IMG/VR virus record: IMGVR_UViG_3300036712_000019
Span: 1-25,382 of that record
Source: a virus
Direction: 5' to 3' (one strand)
Length of the DNA stretch: 25,382 bases
Positions within the stretch are counted from its first letter, which is position 1. Each line of letters begins with the position of its first letter. Under the pieces are notes generated by a model. That model was not told where the DNA came from. It worked only from the letters and a program-made list of their open reading frames with translations, and did no database searches. Below, in pieces: positions 1 to 7,111 of the stretch. Position numbers and translations under genes: made by a program.

Positions 1-57
1 GTAGTGCCGTGCCATGTCCAGGCGTGATCCGGTCCCGGGACCGTAGAGGCGCGCCAT
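1..57 (-). CDS. 5' end of a virion-module gene, cut by the window edge
   Basis: An ATG at 57-55 overlaps the TGA of the upstream tail gene (59-57, a TGATG junction). The frame stays open for 19 codons to the window edge, starting MARLYGPGTGSRLD. The same overlap pattern occurs elsewhere in this operon, which supports a real, translationally coupled gene. Too little is visible to name it; in this position one expects a tail or tail-assembly protein. Confidence 0.5.
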   Translation of the reverse strand, partial: MARLYGPGTGSRLDMARHY

Positions 58-788
58 CAGAAGACCACCGCGTGTTCGTTCCTGGCAAACATCACCGCAA
101 ACTGCAGGCTGGTGAGTCCACCGGTCGTGGTCGTGACGACCCGCAGGTACTCATCGACGTTCCCGGCGACCGCGACCCTCTCCCATGTGGGAGCTGAACC
201 GGTCGCTACCGGTGTGAACGACACGAGGTCCGTCCATGCTGCGTCATCGGGAGAGTCCTGCACGGTGATCGTCACGTCCGTGGCCGTGCACGCGAGCAAC
301 TGCAGATAGGCCTGCCCGCCGAACGCTGTCGATGCCGCAGCGTCGTGGACGGACGCCCCGTCGGTAGCGGCAGTGTCTGTCCTGTCGCCGGCGGTGAGCT
401 GGACGCCCCAGTCGCCCGCGTACTGCGCGCCGACGGACTCGACATCCATCGCGAGCGCCCCGTCGTTGCCCCGTTTGGGGTCGTACGAGGTCTGGATGGC
501 CTGGTGGGAGAACGCGGGTGCTCCGAGGATCGCGGACCGGCAGTATGTGGCCAGGATGTTCGACGTGGGGAGCGCGGACAGGACGGGGTGTGCGCCGGTG
601 GGGTTCCACCAGGATTTCCACGTGATGGTGGAGTCCCGGATGGCCCCGGTGCGTTCGACGGCGCTGGAGGGGAGCCCGGTGACGTCGAGGGTCGCGTTCG
701 AGCACGAGACCTGAACGTCGTTGGAGTCCCCGGACAGGTCATAGCCGCTGACGAAGAGTCGGTCTCCGAGTCCGGATTGCTTGGCCAT
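57..788 (-). CDS. Probable major tail (tube) protein
   Basis: This 243-residue protein is probably the subunit that stacks into the siphovirus tail tube. The N-terminus MAKQSGLGDRLFVSGYDLSG, then a VTGLPSSAVERTGAIRDS stretch and a WWNPTGAHPVLSALP segment, resemble a tail protein family I know from actinobacteriophages. A later part (about residues 175-243) has the look of a jelly-roll-like binding region (QDSPDDAAWTDL, EYLRVVTTTTGG). It follows the tail terminator gene after a 16-base gap, where a tube protein is expected. The start has the Shine-Dalgarno-like sequence GAAGGGGAACC just upstream. The family call is from recognition, not alignment; it could instead be another virion protein. 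Confidence 0.65.
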   Translation of the reverse strand: MAKQSGLGDRLFVSGYDLSGDSNDVQVSCSNATLDVTGLPSSAVERTGAIRDSTITWKSWWNPTGAHPVLSALPTSNILATYCRSAILGAPAFSHQAIQTSYDPKRGNDGALAMDVESVGAQYAGDWGVQLTAGDRTDTAATDGASVHDAAASTAFGGQAYLQLLACTATDVTITVQDSPDDAAWTDLVSFTPVATGSAPTWERVAVAGNVDEYLRVVTTTTGGLTSLQFAVMFARNEHAVVF

Positions 789-804
789 GGTTCCCCTTCC
801 TTCG

Positions 805-1263
805 TCAGGGTGTCTGGGTCAGGTCGTCGGCGTCCGCGAGGAGCAGCGGCACGGTCACCGTCCCGGTCCGGTAGTCGCGGTCGTCGATCCGCACGTACCC
901 CAGCTGCGCGGACACCGAGGTCCCGGCAGCACCGAGGAGATCCACGCACTCAACCTGCGCACCGAGCTCGAAATCTCCATGCAGGAGCGTCATCACCGTC
1001 AGGACGGCGTCGACGACGAGGGCCTCGACATTGTCGAGGGGATCCTCCAACGGCACGTAGATCGTGACGAACACAGTCAAACGGAGCTTTGTCGTGGCCA
1101 TCCCGGATTGGTACGGGGAGACGTCTACGGGTCCGGCCCAGATCGCCGCCGTCACGGGACTGGTGGGCTGGGCCAGGGGCTGGTGCCCGTCCACCGCCCC
1201 GAACGCCCCGGACGCCAGGAGATGGTCGCGGATCTTGTCGCGGATCGTCGCGTACGCGATCAT
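805..1263 (-). CDS. Probable tail terminator / tail completion protein
   Basis: This 152-residue protein begins MIAYATIRDKIRDHLLASGAFGAVDGHQPL. That start, plus a central segment with VFVTIYVPLEDPLDNVEALVVDAV, is the usual look of actinophage tail-terminator or minor head-tail proteins, which cap the tail tube before joining the head. It lies between the neck protein and the tail tube gene, the standard position. Its ATG at 1263 directly follows the stop of the upstream gene (1266). The assignment rests mainly on gene order and general resemblance. Confidence 0.5.
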   Translation of the reverse strand: MIAYATIRDKIRDHLLASGAFGAVDGHQPLAQPTSPVTAAIWAGPVDVSPYQSGMATTKLRLTVFVTIYVPLEDPLDNVEALVVDAVLTVMTLLHGDFELGAQVECVDLLGAAGTSVSAQLGYVRIDDRDYRTGTVTVPLLLADADDLTQTP

Positions 1264-1265
1264 CG

Positions 1266-1652
1266 TCAGTCCCCCAGCCGTGCCACGTAGCGGGCGACCG
1301 CCGCGTCCGCGAAGTCCTGGAGCTGGGGTGCGATCCAGGCTTCGGTGTCCCGGAACTGGTGGTAGCCCTTGAACCGGGACCGGGCGTTCTGCGAGGAGAC
1401 GCCCTCCAACCAGGGGCCGTAGGACACGCCACGGTCGTGAATCCTGACCTGCCCTGGTGGGTGGTCGAGGGTGATCTGGGTCTCGTAGTACGGGGTGGGG
1501 TGAACGATGCGCTGATCGAGGATCCGGTGCACGTGCTCGATGGCGGCCTGCCCGGCCTGGGTCAGCGCGTACGCCAACGCCTCCTCGACAACCGTCTCAG
1601 GGCGCCCTCGCAGGACTCCCCCGAGAGCCACGTGCACGTCGAACGACAACAC
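1266..1652 (-). CDS. Head-to-tail connector / neck protein (HK97 gp10-like)
   Basis: This 128-residue protein contains DRGVSYGPWLEGVSSQNARS followed by RFKGYHQFRDTE, a signature I associate with small actinophage head-tail connector proteins. I chose the GTG at 1652-1650, giving VLSFDVHVALGG. The frame extends further upstream, but that part is Arg/Pro-rich and lies inside the coding frame of the adaptor gene. The upstream adaptor gene stops at 1654, one base before this GTG, and a G-rich Shine-Dalgarno-like run precedes it. It sits between the adaptor and the tail terminator, as expected for a neck component. Confidence 0.6.
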   Translation of the reverse strand: MLSFDVHVALGGVLRGRPETVVEEALAYALTQAGQAAIEHVHRILDQRIVHPTPYYETQITLDHPPGQVRIHDRGVSYGPWLEGVSSQNARSRFKGYHQFRDTEAWIAPQLQDFADAAVARYVARLGD

Positions 1653-1653
1653 G

Positions 1654-2742
1654 TCAGATCGCCCCCATCCGCGTGGACAGAGCGTACGTGGAGGTAACCA
1701 GATCCAGGAGGTAACCGGCCCCGGCCCCGATGACGCCGGCTTTCTTGGCGCCCCCGGACGGGCCCGCTGGGGAGGCGTAGCCGGCAGTCTGGTCCAGGAC
1801 CTGCGTGATCGCGGATGCGATAGTGGCCTGCTCGACCAGACCCCGGGGAGTGTGCGCCGAGACCGGCGTGGACGCGGCATGCGCCACAGCGGTAGTACCG
1901 AGCAGGCCGCGTTCCACCGTCAGCGACCACGGCGCCAGGACGGCGTCACCACCAGCGTGCGAGGCCAGCACCGTGCCGTGCTGGGCCCGGGCCACCAGCA
2001 GGCTCGCCGCCCCCAGGACATCGACGACCAGGAGCTTCTCGCCCCCGACGATGATCCACTGTCCGGGGGCCAGGCCCGTCGTGGACGTCACAGGCAGAAC
2101 CGTGGCCTGAGCGGACGCTGCCAGGCCCCCGACCCCCACATCGATGGTCGTATCCACCCAGGACGCCCCGGTGATCAGGACGATCTCGTCCTCGATGGCG
2201 AGGATGCCCCCGACGTCGGCCCGGAGCGGCTGGGACACGGCGCCCAGGAGCAGGGTGGTGGCGCTGTCCGTGATCCCGGCAGCAGTGAGTGCCCCCGCGG
2301 GGATCGTCTTGTCTGCTCCGTGTCCCCACAGGCCCTCGATCGTCACCGCGTCCTCGACACCGGTGGTGGGGCTGGTCGACCAGTAGCCGGGCAGCGTGTC
2401 CTGATCGAGCAGGACGGTGTCGTACGGTGGCCCGCTGATGGGTCGCAGATGGTACGAGCCCGCCGTAAGGACAGTACCGGCGACGGTGATCGCAGTGACC
2501 TGGGTGAGAGGAGCAGACCACAGGTGGAGACGGCGCCCCGTGTAGGCCTCGGCATCCGGCCAGTCCCACGACCGGGTACCCCACCAGGGGTAGAAGAATT
2601 TTCCGCTGGCGTGTTCTTCGACGATGATCGAGGCTGCGGTCAGGGCCCGGTCGATCGCAGCGGCCAGGCTGGGGGTAGGGGTGGTGTCGAGCGCGTGGAT
2701 GACCATGCCCCGGGTCGCGTACCAGGGACGGGACGTGGTCAT
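1654..2742 (-). CDS. Head-tail adaptor (gp6-like) with internal beta-repeats
   Basis: This 362-residue protein is the likely first connector ring below the portal. The N-terminal half has the adaptor pattern: helical start with LAAAIDRALTAASIIVEEHA, then RRLHLWSAPLTQVTAITVAG, YHLRP and TIEGLWGHG. After about residue 165 the protein is longer than a minimal adaptor. It holds at least two related beta-type units of the type IxIxDE(I/K)(V/L)x... ending in RAQHGTVLASHAGG and ERGLLGTTAVAHA, typical of phage surface-exposed repeats. A short hydrophobic, Gly-rich C-terminus follows. It is 22 bases downstream of the small zinc-ribbon gene. The role is inferred from order and pattern. Confidence 0.65.
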   Translation of the reverse strand: MTTSRPWYATRGMVIHALDTTPTPSLAAAIDRALTAASIIVEEHASGKFFYPWWGTRSWDWPDAEAYTGRRLHLWSAPLTQVTAITVAGTVLTAGSYHLRPISGPPYDTVLLDQDTLPGYWSTSPTTGVEDAVTIEGLWGHGADKTIPAGALTAAGITDSATTLLLGAVSQPLRADVGGILAIEDEIVLITGASWVDTTIDVGVGGLAASAQATVLPVTSTTGLAPGQWIIVGGEKLLVVDVLGAASLLVARAQHGTVLASHAGGDAVLAPWSLTVERGLLGTTAVAHAASTPVSAHTPRGLVEQATIASAITQVLDQTAGYASPAGPSGGAKKAGVIGAGAGYLLDLVTSTYALSTRMGAI

Positions 2743-2764
2743 GACCGGATCCTACGGGACCGGA

Positions 2765-2947
2765 TCATCGTGGTCGCCACCCGTCGAACGGACAGTACCT
2801 GGTCGTGCCGTCTGGTCCGCCGTCGCGTAGGGGGGTACCGCAGTGTGGGCAGTCCACGGGGTCACGGTCCCGGGCGTCCTCCTCTTCCTGCAGAGACCGG
2901 GCTTCCTCCAGGATCCCTCGGAGGGTCCCCCATCCTGAGTCGGCCAT
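2765..2947 (-). CDS. Small zinc-ribbon virion-module protein
   Basis: This 60-residue protein starts MADSGWGTLRGILEEARSLQ, an acidic helix, and ends in a zinc-ribbon-like segment with CPHCGTPL and YCPFDGW, i.e. three cysteines and likely one more ligand. Similar small proteins lie between capsid and adaptor genes in other actinophages; their function is unknown to me. The ATG at 2947-2945 overlaps the stop of the upstream gene (TGATG), so I rejected the longer 86-codon version. The preceding gene, minus-strand 2947-3735, is in a different frame. Confidence 0.7.
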   Translation of the reverse strand: MADSGWGTLRGILEEARSLQEEEDARDRDPVDCPHCGTPLRDGGPDGTTRYCPFDGWRPR

Positions 2948-3735
2948 CAGGAGATCCTCGTGACCCTGATCCAGGATCCGGCATCGACCACGGCATCGGA
3001 GACGTCCGCTGTGGCCTGGGCCCACCGGACCTGCAGGGACCCAGCGGCAGCCGCTGTCGTGAGCAGACCATGGGCCTGAGCGACGACCTGGGTACCAGCT
3101 GCCACCGCTCCGATGGTCAGCACAGCGGCATCTCCGAGGGCCCCGATCTGCACGGTGTGAGCGTCCGTGACGGCCGAGGCCCCGGCGGGAAGCGCCTCGA
3201 CGATCAGAGGCAGGGTTGCCCCGGCTGGGCCGGTGACCGAGAGCTGGAGATCAGCGGCGGCGGCCGCTGAGTACAGCAGCCGGACCTCCACCGAGTACAC
3301 CGCTCCCGCTACCACAGGGACCACGAGGTCGTCGTCGTCCTGGAGGACGTCGACATTGTTGATGGTCTCAGCGGACGCCTTGATGACGGCCTGGTCGCCG
3401 GTGATGGTGGTGAGGGTCCCGGACAGGACCAGGACCCCCTCCGCTGTGCGGGTGAGGGTCACGTCTCCGGTACTGCTGCCGGAGCTCCAGGTCACGGATC
3501 CATCGGAGCCGACAGTGATGCGGGGGGCACGGTCGGCCCTGGTGGCACGGATTTCCAGGCCGGTGCCGCCGGCGACGTCGAGGGCCGGGGCAGTGGTGTT
3601 CTCGGTGGTGATGGTGGCTCCACCGCCGGTGCCGGCGGTGGCTGTCTGGGTGACGGCGAGTGCTGGGTGGTTGGTGGTGCCGCCGGTGGGGTCGAGGTGT
3701 GCTGTGACAGCGGCCCGGTCAGGTCGTCTCTCCAC
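2947..3735 (-). CDS. Putative capsid/fibre-like structural protein
   Basis: This 262-residue protein is low in cysteine and rich in Gly, Thr, Ala and Val. It has a PALAVTQTATAGTGGG start, repeating short beta-type segments (ALDVAGGTGLEIRATRADRAPRITV, GDVTLTRTAEGVLVLSGTLT) and a C-terminal half that resembles a beta-sandwich (YSVEVRLLYSAAAAADLQL, ending WIRVTRIS). I place the start at GTG 3735, which has GAGAGGGG seven bases upstream. The frame runs open to 3879, but that extension is a proline-rich shadow of the zinc-ribbon gene. The two genes overlap by 17 bases. It may decorate the capsid or form a fibre; no family was recognised with certainty. Confidence 0.55.
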   Translation of the reverse strand: MERRPDRAAVTAHLDPTGGTTNHPALAVTQTATAGTGGGATITTENTTAPALDVAGGTGLEIRATRADRAPRITVGSDGSVTWSSGSSTGDVTLTRTAEGVLVLSGTLTTITGDQAVIKASAETINNVDVLQDDDDLVVPVVAGAVYSVEVRLLYSAAAAADLQLSVTGPAGATLPLIVEALPAGASAVTDAHTVQIGALGDAAVLTIGAVAAGTQVVAQAHGLLTTAAAAGSLQVRWAQATADVSDAVVDAGSWIRVTRIS

Positions 3736-3922
3736 CACTGGTCCCCTCTCTGGGTCTCGCGGTGGTGTAGCGGCGGGTTCTGGAGCGTGTTGTGCGGCCT
3801 GCTTTGCTGGTGGTGAGGGCTGTCTGGGTGGTGGTGGCGCGGGAGGTGGTGCGGCAGGTCGGGCAGGCTGGGGCGCCACGGCGGTAGACCGTGGCGCACC
3901 TGCTGCAGGTGACGGTGTCCAT
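3719..3922 (-). CDS. Small zinc-finger-like protein
   Basis: This 67-residue protein begins MDTVTCSRCATVYRRGAPACPTCR, a compact C-x2-C ... C-x2-C zinc-ribbon knuckle. A basic, Thr/Arg-rich tail follows, without obvious structure. The ATG at 3922 lies two bases after the TGA of the upstream capsid-associated gene (3927-3925). A second, in-frame upstream extension to 3979 would run through that gene and is unlikely. The tail overlaps the start of the next gene. The four-cysteine knuckle and junction spacing are the only evidence; function is unknown. Confidence 0.55.
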   Translation of the reverse strand: MDTVTCSRCATVYRRGAPACPTCRTTSRATTTQTALTTSKAGRTTRSRTRRYTTARPREGTSGGETT

Positions 3923-3924
3923 GG

Positions 3925-4386
3925 TCAGGCCGCAGCCACGGATGCGCCATTGTCGATCGGGACGTACCACAGATCCCATTTCACGGAGCCGGTGTTAGTG
4001 GCTGCGCAGTGCAGGTCGATGGTTCCTTCCGGGATCACGAGGATGTTGCGGGGGAGGACGGTGGCTCCGGCGCCGCCACCGACGAGGGCATCAGAGGCCA
4101 GGCCGGTGATGCCGTACAGGCAGCCGACCTCGTCTGCCGTGATGTCCAGCACAGCACACAGATCGACATCCGACCCGGTGGTGGGGTTCGAAACGATTTT
4201 GGTTTCGTTTGCCTGGGTCTGGATGACGGTGGTGACCTCACCGATGAGGGCGGTCACGCCCACGATTCCACCGGACACGGTGAACAGTGCTTCGGCTGTG
4301 CTGGCGGGCAGGGCGGCGGTGGCCCGTGCGACGTGCAGGCCCAGGAGGCCCTTGGTGAAGACCTCGCCCGGAAGATAGACGGACAT
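3925..4386 (-). CDS. Capsid-associated virion protein
   Basis: This 153-residue protein begins MSVYLPGEVFTKGLLGLHVARA and ends WDLWYVPIDNGASVAAA. Its middle (VTALIGEVTTVIQTQANETKI, then NPTTGSDVDLCAVLDITADEVGCLYGITG) suggests a beta-rich virion component. It lies directly after another capsid-associated protein and downstream of the major capsid gene, where decoration or head-stabilising proteins are found. A strong Shine-Dalgarno sequence, TAGGAGGAACCC, precedes the ATG. The neighbouring gene 4401-4916 also ends in a W-x-YIP-like motif (CCLYIPHDLK), so the two may be distantly similar folds. The exact role is not known to me. Confidence 0.55.
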   Translation of the reverse strand: MSVYLPGEVFTKGLLGLHVARATAALPASTAEALFTVSGGIVGVTALIGEVTTVIQTQANETKIVSNPTTGSDVDLCAVLDITADEVGCLYGITGLASDALVGGGAGATVLPRNILVIPEGTIDLHCAATNTGSVKWDLWYVPIDNGASVAAA

Positions 4387-4400
4387 GGGTTCCTCCTATC

Positions 4401-4916
4401 TCAGGCCGTGAGCCACTGGGGCATGGACGCTGGGGCCCGCTGGATCTTCAGGTCGTGGGGGATGTACAGGCAGCAGCCGAGCTGGGCGTTGCTGCCGACG
4501 TCGGCCACGCTGACGTTGATCCACTCGTAGCCGTCCGTCAGGTCGTCGTCCTCGACGGTGAAGGCGATGATCTGCTGCTCCTCGGCCGATGTCTCGGCAC
4601 CGCCGGGGTCGGTGATGGTCGCTGCGGCGGTCTGCGTGTACTCGACCCACTGCTCGTCACCGTCGAGGGTTGCTTCTGCTTTGAGCCAGTATTTGTCGAT
4701 TGCGACGAGGTTGGCGCTGGTGCCGCCGGTGTAGGCGGTGTGTTCCTGGAGGGTGATGACCGGGTCGTCGCCGCCGGTCCCGACGGCCTTGAACACCACG
4801 ATGGTGACGGCTCCGCAGTCGCGCATGTGGAATCTCTTGCCGGTGTTCGCGGCAGTCTGCATGTCGACCGGAACGAACCCGACCGACAGATCGAACAGGC
4901 GTCCGAGGGCATCCAT
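4401..4916 (-). CDS. Capsid-associated / decoration-like protein
   Basis: This 171-residue protein begins MDALGRLFDLSVGFVPVDMQ and includes GKRFHMRDCGAVTIVVFKAVG, DDPVITLQEHTAYTGG and a C-terminal IPHDLKIQRAPASMPQWLTA. The composition is that of a soluble beta protein with acidic loops (FTVEDDDLTDGYEW). It follows the major capsid gene by 25 bases and has a clear AGAAGGAGA Shine-Dalgarno sequence before ATG 4916. I recognise the type from actinophage head modules but cannot give a tested function; head decoration or stabilisation is the natural inference. Confidence 0.55.
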   Translation of the reverse strand: MDALGRLFDLSVGFVPVDMQTAANTGKRFHMRDCGAVTIVVFKAVGTGGDDPVITLQEHTAYTGGTSANLVAIDKYWLKAEATLDGDEQWVEYTQTAAATITDPGGAETSAEEQQIIAFTVEDDDLTDGYEWINVSVADVGSNAQLGCCLYIPHDLKIQRAPASMPQWLTA

Positions 4917-4941
4917 GGGTGTCTCCTTCTCAAGGTCAGGC

Positions 4942-6306
4942 TCAGACGAGACGGTCTGCGAGCGTCACGTACGCGGACAGAGCAGAACCAGCGTTTTTCG
5001 GGGTGATCGACGAGATCAGCGAGGGGCGTCCATCGACCCGCTGGATGAAACGCCACACGGTTTCGTCTGTGTCGAACGAGAAATGAGCGGACGACTCAGC
5101 CATCATGATTTTCCGGTCGCCGATGATGTAGTACCCAAGATCAACGAAGGAAATGTCACCTTCATTTCCGATTGTCGGAGTTTTCTCGGTGAAAATGACA
5201 GGACGCCCCAGAATGGACAGGGCCGGGGACGCAGTTCCCCCGCCGTACCCGAACATCACCGGCCCACCACCGGTCCCCACCGTCATCCCCATCGTGAACA
5301 ACTCTGGGAATGTATCGATGCTTGCGATCCACACTGCGCGTCCCAGCGACGACGGAAACATCCGCGCATACATGTCGACCAGGTTTTCCCAGACGATCGT
5401 GTTCTTTGCCTGGCCAGTCTTTTTCGCCACGGTGGCCCTGGACGACGCCTTCAGGACGCCGAGAGGCTTCCCGACACCATCCCCGGTCAGGAACGCGGAG
5501 TCCTCTGCATGAGTGATGGCCTTCGGGTACGCCGTGGTGATGAACTCCACGAACGCCGGCAAGGCATCGGCAATGAATTCGTTCGGAACCCCGGCAAAGG
5601 CCGCCAACTTCGCGGCCTGCAGGAGGATCCGGCCGAACTTCGCGGAGCTGGGTGTGAGGGTCTCACCCTCAGCAGCCCACTGCGTCGTAATACCACCGAA
5701 CACGGATCCCACGTGCGTGTTGACGTCGACGGCCGGGAACGCCAACGTCTGTGTCGTCATGGGGACCACGACGGCCCGCGGCCGAACAACCGCCGTCTCC
5801 AGCGACATTTGCATCAGCTGCGACGACAGAGTCTCCGGCAGAAGGAACCCGCCTTCCGAAGGCACCGTGCTTCCATAGTCGTTCCGGTACCGGCCACGAA
5901 GTTCGTTGATCTTGGGGTCGGAATCGAACCGGTGCGAGGACATCCTCGCGAAGTCGCCCAGCGACAGGCCGTGCTTGTCGAGGGCAGCGCCGGGGGCGTC
6001 GGGCCAGTACGACGCGGTGCGCTGCGCCGAGGATTTCGCGGCAGAGGGCCGGAGATCCAGAGGCGTGCGCTGCGCGGGCAGGACCCCACCGGTCTTCGCG
6101 GCCCGCTGCTGGAAATCGACGATCCCGGCCTCGACGGCTTCGTCGATCTGGGCCTGGAGGTCCTTCGTCATGCTCGCGTCGGTGTAGGCCCGGATGAAGG
6201 CCCGGAATTCGGTGGGGTCTCGCAGGACCTCGGCCATACGCGTGGTGTCGCCGAGCAGTTCTTCCAGCTCGGCGGGGTTGGTGGGGATGGGGGTGCGGGT
6301 CGGCAT
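4942..6306 (-). CDS. Major capsid protein, HK97 fold
   Basis: This 454-residue protein is the shell subunit. Residues 1 to about 130 form a charged, partly helical delta-like scaffolding region (PAELEELLGDTTRMAEVLRD, SMTKDLQAQIDEAVEAG), expected to be removed by the neighbouring protease. The conserved coat core follows: STVPSEGGFLLPETLSSQLM (about 146-165), TQTLAFPAVD, WAAEGETLTPSSAKFG, NEFIADALPAFVEF, then ILGRPVIFTEKTPTIGNEGDI and VWRFIQRVDGRP. Length is typical for an HK97 coat with fused scaffold. A GAGGAGATGAC ribosome site precedes ATG 6306. The DNA of the core is visibly less GC-rich than the flanking genes, which may reflect selection on an abundant protein or a different ancestry. 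Confidence 0.9.
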   Translation of the reverse strand: MPTRTPIPTNPAELEELLGDTTRMAEVLRDPTEFRAFIRAYTDASMTKDLQAQIDEAVEAGIVDFQQRAAKTGGVLPAQRTPLDLRPSAAKSSAQRTASYWPDAPGAALDKHGLSLGDFARMSSHRFDSDPKINELRGRYRNDYGSTVPSEGGFLLPETLSSQLMQMSLETAVVRPRAVVVPMTTQTLAFPAVDVNTHVGSVFGGITTQWAAEGETLTPSSAKFGRILLQAAKLAAFAGVPNEFIADALPAFVEFITTAYPKAITHAEDSAFLTGDGVGKPLGVLKASSRATVAKKTGQAKNTIVWENLVDMYARMFPSSLGRAVWIASIDTFPELFTMGMTVGTGGGPVMFGYGGGTASPALSILGRPVIFTEKTPTIGNEGDISFVDLGYYIIGDRKIMMAESSAHFSFDTDETVWRFIQRVDGRPSLISSITPKNAGSALSAYVTLADRLV

Positions 6307-6307
6307 G

Positions 6308-7111
6308 TCATCTCCTCAGGGTGGCGAGCGCGGCGCGGAGGTCCGAGACCCGCTGCTCTGTGCTGATGGTGTCCGGCACTGGGTGTTTCAGTGCGGCGAT
6401 GAGCCGTGCCGGGGGCGGTGCAGCGTCGCGGCCTTTCCACCGCCAGTCCGCCATGAGCTCGCGGACGATGGCTTCGGTCGCGGCCTCTTCGTCGGGGCTG
6501 GGCTCACCATCGGTCCCATCACCGTCACTGCTGCTCTGTGGTGGTTTCTTCGTCCCGCAGCTGGCCTCTACGCGGGTGGCGAGACCGGCGGTGACGGCTT
6601 CGTCGGCGGTCAGCCAGGTCTCGTCGATCATGGCCTGCCGCCACGTGGCGACGTCACCGCCAGCCTGGGTGACATAGACGGCAGCGATGCCGTCGGAGAT
6701 GACGTCGAGGGAGTCAGCGGTCTTGCGGAATTCAGCGGCGCTTCCGGATGCCCACAGCTTCATGGCGTCGTGGATCATCATCGTGGATCCCGGGCGCATG
6801 ATGATGTCGTTGCCGGCCATGGCCACGATGGACGCGGCGGAGGCTGCGAGGCCCTGGACGTCGACGGTCACGTCGGCCGGATGGGCTGCGAGCGCGTTGT
6901 ATATGGCGATCCCGTCGAACGCATCGCCACCGGGGGAATTGACGTAGACGCTGATCGTCGTGGCGGTGGATTGCCCGATGGTCGACATGAGTTCTTCGGT
7001 CCAGATATCCCAGCCGATGACGCCGTACAGGTCGATCTGGAGCGTGTCGGCGTCGTCTGTCAGGGCCATGGGCCGATGGCTGGTGAGGCCACGAAGCGCG
7101 CGCAGATTCAC
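6308..7111 (-). CDS. Prohead protease, ClpP-like (S14 family)
   Basis: This 267-residue serine protease is expected to cleave the capsid scaffold region during head maturation. Visible family motifs are VYVNSPGGDAFDGIAIYNAL (SPGGD at about 59-63), the nucleophile region GLAASAASIVAMAG (Ser about 91) and MMIHDA (His about 114). The C-terminal part after about residue 185 is charged and variable (SSSDGDGTDGEPSPDEEA), then helical. I chose GTG 7111-7109, which overlaps the portal stop as GTGA and has AAGGAG upstream; the longer frame to 7183 is Arg-rich and lies inside the portal gene. It lies two bases before the capsid gene, the standard order. Confidence 0.88.
   Translation of the reverse strand: MNLRALRGLTSHRPMALTDDADTLQIDLYGVIGWDIWTEELMSTIGQSTATTISVYVNSPGGDAFDGIAIYNALAAHPADVTVDVQGLAASAASIVAMAGNDIIMRPGSTMMIHDAMKLWASGSAAEFRKTADSLDVISDGIAAVYVTQAGGDVATWRQAMIDETWLTADEAVTAGLATRVEASCGTKKPPQSSSDGDGTDGEPSPDEEAATEAIVRELMADWRWKGRDAAPPPARLIAALKHPVPDTISTEQRVSDLRAALATLRR

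Noticed and set aside
1540-3270. A 576-codon plus-strand open frame across the connector genes
   Set aside because: Arg/Gly/Pro-rich shadow opposite a well-ordered virion operon; no protein-like segments or ribosome site.
4738-6366. A 542-codon plus-strand open frame opposite the capsid gene
   Set aside because: The minus strand encodes a clear HK97 capsid protein; the plus frame is an antisense artefact of high GC.
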